From an uncultured Pseudomonas sp. (GTDB lineage: Bacteria; Pseudomonadota; Gammaproteobacteria; Pseudomonadales; Pseudomonadaceae): a stretch of 31,288 nucleotides of DNA. Numbering within the stretch: the first letter of the stretch is position 1; every line of letters begins with the position of its first letter. Both the position numbers and the translations under genes were made by a program. A model generated the notes under the pieces. That model saw only the letters and a program-made list of their open reading frames with translations. It was not told the DNA's origin and searched no databases. This document shows positions 15,759 through 22,692 of this stretch, in pieces. The DNA is taken from contig CAMPJN010000003.1 of assembly GCA_946886875.1 (NCBI GenBank), forward strand, positions 1-31,288, written 5' to 3'.

Positions 15759-16151
15759 ATGGACCGATTCACCGGCGGTTGCCTGTGCGGCAACGTTCGA
15801 CTTGTCGCCTCGGGGCGCCCATACCGGGTCGGCCTTTGTCACTGTCTCGACTGCCGCAAGCATCATGGCACGCTCTTTCACGCATCGGCGATCTTCCCCG
15901 AGGATGCGGTGACCATCGAAGGCGAAACACGCGACTACGCCGGGCGGTTCTTCTGTCCCCGCTGCGGTTCCTCGGTTTTCTCGCGCACTGCTGACGAAAT
16001 CGAAGTGAACCTGGGCTGCCTGGATGCCCCTGACCAGTTGAGGCCCACCTACGAACTCTGGACAGTTCGCCGAGAGTCCTGGTTGCCGCCGTTTCCACAT
16101 ACCAGGCGATACGAGCGCGACCGTGACGCCACGGGTCGCCTTGAGGAGTAA
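15759..16151 (+). CDS. GFA family zinc protein (CENP-V/glutathione-dependent formaldehyde-activating fold)
   Basis: A 130-residue protein with the complete GFA cysteine set: Cys8 and Cys10 in GGCLCGNVRL, Cys27, Cys29 and Cys32 in GLCHCLDCRK, and Cys66 and Cys69 in FFCPRCGSSVF. These bind two zinc ions in the Gfa/CENP-V fold. Gfa itself was proposed to help formaldehyde react with glutathione, but most relatives have no proven substrate. AGAGGAG lies before the ATG. It stands alone between a LysR gene and tsdBA, with about 200 bases before tsdB, so it is probably its own transcript. Confidence 0.9.
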   Translation: MDRFTGGCLCGNVRLVASGRPYRVGLCHCLDCRKHHGTLFHASAIFPEDAVTIEGETRDYAGRFFCPRCGSSVFSRTADEIEVNLGCLDAPDQLRPTYELWTVRRESWLPPFPHTRRYERDRDATGRLEE

Positions 16152-16349
16152 GGGGCTGCGCCGCAGCAAATAGCTACGCCCCTACGGCGTGGGAAATCCG
16201 ATAACTGCAGCCGATCAAAAGCATTTGCCTAAGGTAAGTGAACAGCTCGAGGCCAATCCGACTCTGATGGGGAAGCGGGGCCGCTTTCCGCGACGCATTT
16301 CCGCGCGGCCCAGTGCCGATACCTAGAACAACAATGATGTGGAGGCTAC

Positions 16350-16997
16350 ATGAACGTCTCTCGCGGACCCTTAGCCGGGCTTCTTTTAGCGATATCCGTG
16401 TTTGCTCAGGCTGCCGACCCGGCAGCTGTCTACAGCAAAGGCGGGGCCAACCCCGCTGCAATGGCGTGCGTCACCTGCCATGGTGTCGAAGGGGAGGGGA
16501 TGGCCGCCACCGGGTTTCCGCGCCTTGCCGGACTGTCCGCCGACTACATGAAAAAACAGCTGGCCGACTTCGCTTCGGGTAAGCGCGCCAATCCGATCAT
16601 GCAACCCATTGCTGCGGCCTTGAGCGCCGAGGAAGCGGATGCTGTCACGACCATGCTGGCCGAAAAGCCGCAACCCGAGGTCGAGCGGATCGGCCGCGCG
16701 GCTGTGGCACAAGGCGTTGGTGAAACACTGGCATTGCGTGGCGCCTGGCAGCGCAACATCCCCGAATGCGTGGCGTGCCATGGCCCAAGCGGAGTGGGGG
16801 TCGGCAAAGCCTTTCCGCCGCTCGTTGGGCAATCCGCCCAGTACCTTTCCGCGCAGCTGACCGCCTGGCGCCAAGGCACGCGCAAGAACGATCCCAACGA
16901 CCTGATGGGGCATATCGCCCGCGGCCTTAGCGACGAGGAGATCAAAGCCGTCTCTGAGTATTTCGCCGGCTTGACTGACAAGGGAGCAGGAAAATGA
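16350..16997 (+). CDS. tsdB: TsdB, diheme cytochrome c4-like electron acceptor
   Basis: A 215-residue periplasmic cytochrome: signal peptide MNVSRGPLAGLLLAISVFAQA, then two cytochrome c domains with CVTCH (Cys40, Cys43, His44) and CVACH (Cys140, Cys143, His144). Likely axial methionines are Met84 (PIMQPIA) and Met186 (DLMGHIA), the normal cytochrome c4 arrangement. In Pseudomonas-type thiosulfate oxidisers TsdB is encoded directly before TsdA and accepts its electrons, passing them toward the terminal oxidase. GGAGG lies four bases before the ATG. Its stop overlaps the tsdA start (ATGA at 16994-16997), showing translational coupling. By sequence alone it could be called cytochrome c4; the neighbour decides the name. 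Confidence 0.88.
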   Translation: MNVSRGPLAGLLLAISVFAQAADPAAVYSKGGANPAAMACVTCHGVEGEGMAATGFPRLAGLSADYMKKQLADFASGKRANPIMQPIAAALSAEEADAVTTMLAEKPQPEVERIGRAAVAQGVGETLALRGAWQRNIPECVACHGPSGVGVGKAFPPLVGQSAQYLSAQLTAWRQGTRKNDPNDLMGHIARGLSDEEIKAVSEYFAGLTDKGAGK

Positions 16998-17908
16998 GAA
17001 CGCATATGAGCTTGCTGCTGTTCGCATTCGCCCTGCCTGCCTATGCGAGCGACATAGTGATGGCGGATCAGTCCCAACTGCTCACCGACGCAGGGGAGCC
17101 CGCCAGCAGTAAGTTTTTTCAGCCCCCTGAGGAACGCGAGCTCCCCGACAACGCCTTTGGCAAGCTGGTACAGGAAGGCCGCGCGATCTTCGTCGACACA
17201 AAGAATCGGGCGCCGGAATTTGTAGGTAACGGCCTCTCATGCGCCAACTGTCACCTCGAGCAGGGCCGCAAGGCCAACTCCGCACCGCTGTGGGCGGCGT
17301 ACACCATGTACCCGGCGTACCGGAAGAAGAACGACAAGGTGAACAGCTATACCGAGCGGCTGCAGGGCTGTTTTCAATTCAGCATGAACGGCAAGGCGCC
17401 GGCAGCGGACGGCCCGGTAATTGCTGCCCTCACGGCCTATTCGTACTGGCTCGCGACTGGCGCACCGACCGCTCAGGAACTGCCGGGCCGCGCATACCCG
17501 CAAGTGCCGCAACCCGAGGGCGGCTATGACCTTGCTAAAGGGCAGCAGATATTTGCCGCGCAGTGCGCGCTGTGCCATGGCGACAATGGCGAAGGGCAGA
17601 AGTCGGGTGCGGACTATGTGTTTCCGCCGCTGTGGGGCGCGGACTCGTTCAATTGGGGGGCTGGCATGCATCGGATCAACACCGCCGCAGCCTTCATCAA
17701 GGAGAGCATGCCGCTAGGCAAAGGCGGCAGCCTGTCGGACGAAGACGCCTGGCATGTGGCGGCATTTATGAACAGCCACGAACGACCCCAGGATCCGCGC
17801 TTGATCGATGGCTCGGTGGAAAAGACCCGCGACAAGTACCACGCCAACGATGGTGTGAACCTATATGGCAAGACGGTTAACGGAAAGCTGCTGGGCAAGG
17901 GCATTTAG
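16994..17908 (+). CDS. tsdA: Thiosulfate dehydrogenase TsdA (tetrathionate-forming)
   Basis: A 304-residue periplasmic diheme cytochrome that joins two thiosulfates into tetrathionate, or runs in reverse. Signal peptide MRTHMSLLLFAFALPAYA. Heme 1 is bound by CANCH (Cys83, Cys86, His87), and the diagnostic axial cysteine is Cys126 in ERLQGCFQFSMNG; heme 2 is bound by CALCH (Cys191, Cys194, His195), with Met225 or Met239 (ESMPLG) as candidate axial ligand. The His/Cys-ligated first heme is the hallmark of TsdA, so the call is firm. It is translationally coupled to tsdB. The strain should be able to use thiosulfate as an extra electron source. Confidence 0.93.
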   Translation: MRTHMSLLLFAFALPAYASDIVMADQSQLLTDAGEPASSKFFQPPEERELPDNAFGKLVQEGRAIFVDTKNRAPEFVGNGLSCANCHLEQGRKANSAPLWAAYTMYPAYRKKNDKVNSYTERLQGCFQFSMNGKAPAADGPVIAALTAYSYWLATGAPTAQELPGRAYPQVPQPEGGYDLAKGQQIFAAQCALCHGDNGEGQKSGADYVFPPLWGADSFNWGAGMHRINTAAAFIKESMPLGKGGSLSDEDAWHVAAFMNSHERPQDPRLIDGSVEKTRDKYHANDGVNLYGKTVNGKLLGKGI

Positions 17909-18034
17909 CCCACCGAGTGATCTGTTGGCGAGAGCGCGGTAGACCCCCGTAGGCAGATCGCCGCACTAGTCCGGCTGCCTGCGTGGTTGGAGTGCAGCTA
18001 TCACTTCCGATTTTGAAAATATTGGAGAGCAAAG

Positions 18035-18514
18035 ATGACCAGTAAAAATACGATTTGTCTCTGGTACGACGGCACCGCCTTGGACGCCGCGACTTTCTAT
18101 GCCGAGACCTTCCCGGACAGTGCTGTGGGCGCTGTCCATCGCGCGCCTGGCGATTATCCGGCGGGCAAGCAGGGCGATGTGATCACGGTCGAGTTCAGCG
18201 TGATGGGCATTCCTTGCCTCGGGCTGAACGGCGGCCCGGCTTTCAAGCACAGTGAGGCTTTCTCCTTCCAAGTGGCGACCGACGACCAAGCCGAAACCGA
18301 CCGCCTGTGGAATGCGATTATCGAAAACGGCGGTCAGGCAAGCGCATGCGGCTGGTGCAAGGACAAGTGGGGGCTGTCCTGGCAGATCACCCCACGGGCC
18401 CTGACCGATGCGATAGCCAATCCCGATCCAGCAGCGGCCAAGCGCGCGTTCGAAGCCATGATGGAAATGACAAAGATCGATATCGCGAAGATCGAAGCGG
18501 CTTTGAAGGGGTAA
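18035..18514 (+). CDS. VOC superfamily (PhnB-like) protein
   Basis: A 159-residue protein of the glyoxalase/vicinal-oxygen-chelate fold, PhnB-like subgroup: ICLWYDGTALDAATFYAETFPDSAVG at the start, VEFSVMGIPCLGLNGGPAFKHSEAFSFQV in the middle, and CKDKWGLSWQITPRAL near the end, all typical of the family often mislabelled 3-demethylubiquinone methyltransferase. Members are small dimers; the reaction is rarely known. GGAGAG precedes the ATG at 18035. It seems to be a single-gene transcript convergent with apbE. Confidence 0.88.
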   Translation: MTSKNTICLWYDGTALDAATFYAETFPDSAVGAVHRAPGDYPAGKQGDVITVEFSVMGIPCLGLNGGPAFKHSEAFSFQVATDDQAETDRLWNAIIENGGQASACGWCKDKWGLSWQITPRALTDAIANPDPAAAKRAFEAMMEMTKIDIAKIEAALKG

Positions 18515-18641
18515 TCCGCGCTGCTTGAGGTTGGGCGCGTGAATATGTCGGATGCTGGCCGGTGCTGAAGCTAAGCGCTGGGTTAAAGCTGTAACTGCTC
18601 GGCTAAAAGCGGAGCGGCGCCCTGGTGACCGACAACGCGCC

Positions 18642-19565
18642 TTAGATGCCCACAGTCACTTCACGTAGTTGATTACCCTCACGGATGACAAATATCGCGG
18701 TTAGACCTTTGCTTTCTGCCATCCGTACGCCACGTTCAACCCCCAGCACCATGAGCGCCGTGGCCCAAGCATCGGCGTACATGCAGGAGGTGCAGAGCAC
18801 TGATACCGAAGCGAGGGTCGAATTCAAGGGGGCTCCCATGAAGGGGTCCATGGTGTGTGAGAAGACCATACCCTCGCGCTCACGCCAGTGTCGGTAATCA
18901 CCCGAGGTGGCTATGGCGGTGTTGCTCAGCACCAGGGAACCGAGCACCTCGCGGCGACCCTTTACGGGCTTTTCCAGGGCGATGCACCAATCGCTGCCAT
19001 CAGCTTTCACTCCCTTGGTCCGCATCTCTCCGTCAATGCCTACCAGATAAGACGTCACGTCATTGTGGTCGAGGCAGCGGGCCAGCTGATCCACACCGAA
19101 GCCCTTGGCAATGCCATTGAGATCCAGGGTTATTGGCGCATGCTTGCGCACACGACAATTAGCCGGATCGATTTCCACAACTTCACACGCACGGGCTGGT
19201 TTACCGGGCGTGGCTGCCGCTACCGGTTGCGGGCCAAAGCCGCAAGCATTGACCAGAGCCCCGACACCAATCTCGAAGGCGCCACCTGACTCGTTGCTGA
19301 CATGAAGCGCGCTGGTCAACACCCATAACAGTTGCGCCGGCACGCTTAGCCATTGGCCGCTGGCCGCAGCATTGAGCCGCATCAGGTCGGACTCAGGCTT
19401 CCACGTCGACATCTGCTGGTCTACCTGATCTACCGCCAGTTGCAGCTGCGCAGCCATGGCGTGCAGACCGAGACCGCTGGGTGCATAGAACACCGTGCTG
19501 TAGCGGGTACCCATGGTCGCGCCGCTGAGGGTGTAGCGCTGCAGCAGTTGGGCGTCAGTAGACAT
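18642..19565 (-). CDS. apbE: FAD:protein FMN transferase ApbE
   Basis: A 307-residue flavin transferase that attaches FMN from FAD to a Ser/Thr of target proteins. Seen: the N-terminal GATMGTRYSTVFYAP, the AFEIGVGALVNACGFGP segment, DLNGIAKGFGVDQL (148-161), TSGDYRHW (220-227), HTMDP (237-241) and the metal-site segment CMYADAWATALMVLG (261-275; Asp265 and Thr269 kept). Most ApbE proteins are exported lipoproteins or have a signal peptide; this one begins MSTDAQLLQRYTLSGATMG, with no visible export signal or lipobox. Its ATG overlaps the end of the reductase gene by 11 bases. The likely target is the DUF2271 protein at the head of the operon. Confidence 0.93.
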   Translation of the reverse strand: MSTDAQLLQRYTLSGATMGTRYSTVFYAPSGLGLHAMAAQLQLAVDQVDQQMSTWKPESDLMRLNAAASGQWLSVPAQLLWVLTSALHVSNESGGAFEIGVGALVNACGFGPQPVAAATPGKPARACEVVEIDPANCRVRKHAPITLDLNGIAKGFGVDQLARCLDHNDVTSYLVGIDGEMRTKGVKADGSDWCIALEKPVKGRREVLGSLVLSNTAIATSGDYRHWREREGMVFSHTMDPFMGAPLNSTLASVSVLCTSCMYADAWATALMVLGVERGVRMAESKGLTAIFVIREGNQLREVTVGI

Positions 19566-21763
19566 CTTCGCGATACCGCCCTTGTAGTCGTAGTTGCCCG
19601 ATACTGGTGCCGAACTGCTGCAGTAGCGGCTCGAGCACAGCCCTGACGGCAGCCGCCATGTCCCGGGAGCCGCAGACCAACACCTGGCCGCCCTGTTTCA
19701 GGAGCCTCAGCAACTCCCCCGCATCCTGTTGCAGCCGATCCTGTACATACATCGGCTTGGATGCCTGGGAGAACGCCAGGCCCAATTTGGTCAGACGTCC
19801 GTCAGCCAGGTACTCGCCTAAGGATTTCTCATAAAGAAAGTCTGACTGGGCATTACGGCCGCCCCAATACAAGTGCACTGGACGCTGATTGGCATTCTTG
19901 CGAACGAAACCAATCAGCGGCGCTAGCCCTGTTCCAGCCCCTACCAGAATCACCGGATGATTGCCCGCCGCGGGACGAAAGTTGCCATGCGGCTGGATGA
20001 AGCCCTCGATGAAGTCACCCACCTTCAGGTCATGCAGACGTGATGAGCAGAGCCCCCCGGCATGCTTACGCACGCAAATCTCCAGGGCGCCGTCTTCATC
20101 GCTGCTCGCAATCGAATAGAAGCGTGGCGGCAAGTCATTACCTGGGCTGACGGCCAACAGGTCGCCCGGAGCAAAGCGGGGGCGCTGGCGCCAACGGAAT
20201 AACCCTTGCGACGGCATCTGTGCGACGGCAAAGCGGAGAACTGCCGCGGGAGACTCGCTACGCTCGCCATAGATTTCCCTACTCAGCAGTTGCAACTGCT
20301 GCAAAGGCTGCCGGGCAACTTCCTGGGTGAAGTGCAGATCAATGCCCAGTTGCTCGCCGAGCTTTCCAGCCCACTGGTTCAGTTCATCAATCGAATTACG
20401 ATCGATACAGTGCACTGGCAACAGTGAACGCAAGCCCCGTTGTTTCAGGGCGAGTTCCACTTCGCGGGCATAGCCGCAGAAATGCTGGAACCGGGAGTTA
20501 CCAAAGCCGAGCACGGTGGTGCTCAAGCCGCTTTCCAGTTCGCTTCGTTGCAGGCGGCTGAGAAACTCGCTGGCCGAATCAGGCGCCTGACCATCGCCGT
20601 AGGTCGAGGTGAGCACCAGCAAATGCTTGGCCTGAGGATAACGCGGCTGCAGCTTATTCATGCTGGCGCAATGCACGCCCAGACCCCGAGCCCGCAGCTG
20701 CTGATGCAGCTGGCGGGCGTAGTGCCAGGTATTCCCTTCCTGGCTGCCGACCAAGAGGATGATTTGCGCTTTATGGGGCGCTGTATTGTCGCGTAGCGAG
20801 TCACTCAGACGCTTGCGCCGCCACCAAGACAGCAGCCCGGAGCCACTGAGAAACAGCACGGAAAGACTGGCGCCGCCCAGCACCAGCGCCCAAAAGGGCG
20901 AGTGGGCGCCGGTATGCAGCTCGTAAAAGGCTTCATAGACTCGCGCGCTGAATCCGTGCGGCTGGTAGCTGATCCATTGGCCCGTGCTGGCATTGACGAA
21001 GCCCGCTGCCGATACCGTCCGCAAGGTCAGGAAATTCGCTTGCTGGCTATCGCTGGGGAACTCCAGCTCGCGGAGGTCCCGCAGATCAAGATTGCGCAAC
21101 GCCGACAGGTCACTCAATTTGGCCGCAGGGGCCGTGTAGCTCGCCTCCGGATAGGCGGGTTCAGCGTCTTCAGCGTCGCCAAGTAGCCCCTGACTACTGG
21201 CGGACAGATAGAGCCCGCTCAGGGCGAGAATGATCAGCACAGGCAGAGCCCAACGTGCCACCACCGCATGCCAGTGCATCAACCCTTTTCCAGCGGGAAT
21301 TGGCAGCAGGAGCCGTGGCCAGCCACCCAGCCGACGCGCCAGCAGGCCAGCTCCCGTCACCGCCAGCACCAGCAAGGACAGTGCCGAAAAACCGCTCAAC
21401 CAGCGTCCAGACTCGCCCAACAGCAACTCTCGGTGCAGGTTGCGCACCCAGGTGAGCGTCTCCGATGACTGATAAGGCGCTATGACCGCTCCTGTGCTCG
21501 GCTCAACCAGAACGACGTCACTTGCGCTGGCATTGGCGAAGGCCACGCGCAACTCGCCATTGGGCGCGCGCTCAATGCGTTCAACCCCCCCGCAACTGTG
21601 TGGCGATGCGCTGTGCAACCTCGCCGACGTTCTGACCGGAAGGTGACGCCACTTGCAGATGCTGAGCAAGGGTACTGCCAGCCAACACCAGGTCTGTGAC
21701 TGCCGACAGCATGAGAATGGCGCCCAGAACCAGACTGATTATGAGATGGGTGCGCGACAGCAT
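19555..21763 (-). pseudogene. PepSY-membrane/flavodoxin/FNR-type reductase, interrupted by a +1 shift in a G7 run
   Basis: Two overlapping frames form one gene. The first starts at ATG 21763 (GGAG seven bases upstream) and encodes MLSRTHLIISLVLGAILMLS onward, stopping after 60 residues. The second continues the protein from VERIERAPNGELRV. They join at seven G on the minus strand (plus strand 21585-21591); with six G the frame is continuous at 735 residues. Repaired order: an N-terminal helix, PepSY-type periplasmic parts and more helices to about residue 312, conserved His in NLHREL, MHWH and ELHTGAH, a flavodoxin domain (about 333-466; GSQEGNT, TSTYGDG), then a sulfite-reductase-like FAD/NADPH module (RFYSIAS 547-553, GAGTGLAP 608-615, C-terminal Tyr). 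It would pass NADPH electrons across the inner membrane. The shift may be a sequencing error, a lesion or slippage control. Confidence 0.88.
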
Positions 21764-21778
21764 GTGCGTGCTCCGGGA

Positions 21779-22246
21779 TCAGAATTGATAGCTGAAGCGG
21801 TCGACATAACCCTGTTTTCCACCGCTGACCTCGGTTGCTTGCTGGGTCAGTGGCACAGTGATTTCGGCACGGTTATCACGTTTGTCTTCGACGGCGGTGT
21901 CGATACGGATCTGGTAGCCAGCGTCGATCAGGGCATCCTCCAGTTCGACAGCCACTTCCAGACTCTCACCGCTACCAACACTGGCGCCGGTGAGCCCGTC
22001 ATACTCGACTGCCTTATTGCCGGCCCGAGCCCAGTCGCGCAGATGCTTGTAGTACTTGGCCTTCTTGCCGGAGACCCACAGCGTGCGTTGATAGTTGCCC
22101 TGTGCATCGGTGACGTATACCGCCAGATAGGCTTCGTTGCCGCGGTATTCCTTGAGCGTGGTTTGCAGAGTGATCTCCCGTGCTTGACTCAAGGTCGGTA
22201 GCGCAGCAAAACCCGCCAGGGCGAGAGAAAAAGCAGTCTTGTTCAT
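21779..22246 (-). CDS. DUF2271 family periplasmic protein, predicted FMN-carrying (flavinylated)
   Basis: A 155-residue exported protein: signal peptide about 1-22 (MNKTAFSLALAGFAALPTLSQA), then a beta-rich DUF2271 domain (REITLQTTLKEYRGNEAYLAVYVTD onward). EYDGLTGASVGSG contains DGLTGAS (83-89), which fits the ApbE flavinylation consensus Asp-x-x-(Ser/Thr)-Gly-(Ala)-(Ser/Thr); FMN would sit on Ser89. It is first in an operon with the PepSY reductase (15-base gap) and apbE, so it likely receives electrons from the reductase in the periplasm. ATG 22246 has AAGGG seven bases upstream. The final acceptor, perhaps ferric siderophores, is not shown by the sequence. Confidence 0.88.
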   Translation of the reverse strand: MNKTAFSLALAGFAALPTLSQAREITLQTTLKEYRGNEAYLAVYVTDAQGNYQRTLWVSGKKAKYYKHLRDWARAGNKAVEYDGLTGASVGSGESLEVAVELEDALIDAGYQIRIDTAVEDKRDNRAEITVPLTQQATEVSGGKQGYVDRFSYQF

Positions 22247-22692
22247 GGTGAAGCCCTTCAGATAGGAATGGCTCAACCTTATCGAGCTAGCCTGAAACCA
22301 AGCTGAACAGCTAAAAGTTCGGGCTTAATGACTGCTTAAGATTGTTCTGAAACAGGGCTAGCAGGCCGTTGAAAAACTACCTGCGCTACGGCGTTGAAAA
22401 TGGCCTCGCGTGTGGGCCCAGTCCTTTTCTCGGCCGTTCCGCCTTGTCTTGCCTATGTTTTTCAACGGCCTGCGCATGCTTTCATCGGGATAACCGCAAC
22501 GGTGTGGGCATGCCTGGGTCCTGGGTTCAAGGCCTCAGGCCATCAGCACAGCGCATATGGCAAGCAGCAGCCAGTGGCACCGACTGCGTTTTCGCCTTTT
22601 CGCTGCTAGGCCCTTTCGTTGATCTTGATCAGGGTCCGGCTCTAACCCTTCTCCTATGCTGAAATCTCGCAGCCCACCGAGCCGAGGTCGGC
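22247..22692. other. Intergenic region between the DUF2271 operon and the diguanylate cyclase gene
   Basis: 446 bases that must hold the promoters of two divergent transcripts. The main structure is the inverted-repeat element at 22361-22473. I see no convincing gene; small frames here carry no recognisable features. Confidence 0.5.
22361..22473. repeat. MITE/REP-like element with perfect 17-bp terminal inverted repeats
   Basis: GCAGGCCGTTGAAAAAC (22361-22377) and GTTTTTCAACGGCCTGC (22457-22473) are exact inverted copies with a 79-base interior. Inside the left end a second partial copy, GGCGTTGAAAATGGCC, follows. GCAGGCCGTTGAAAAAC-type ends recur in extragenic elements of pseudomonads and relatives. 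No transposase is encoded, so it is a non-autonomous element or a large hairpin. Confidence 0.75.
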
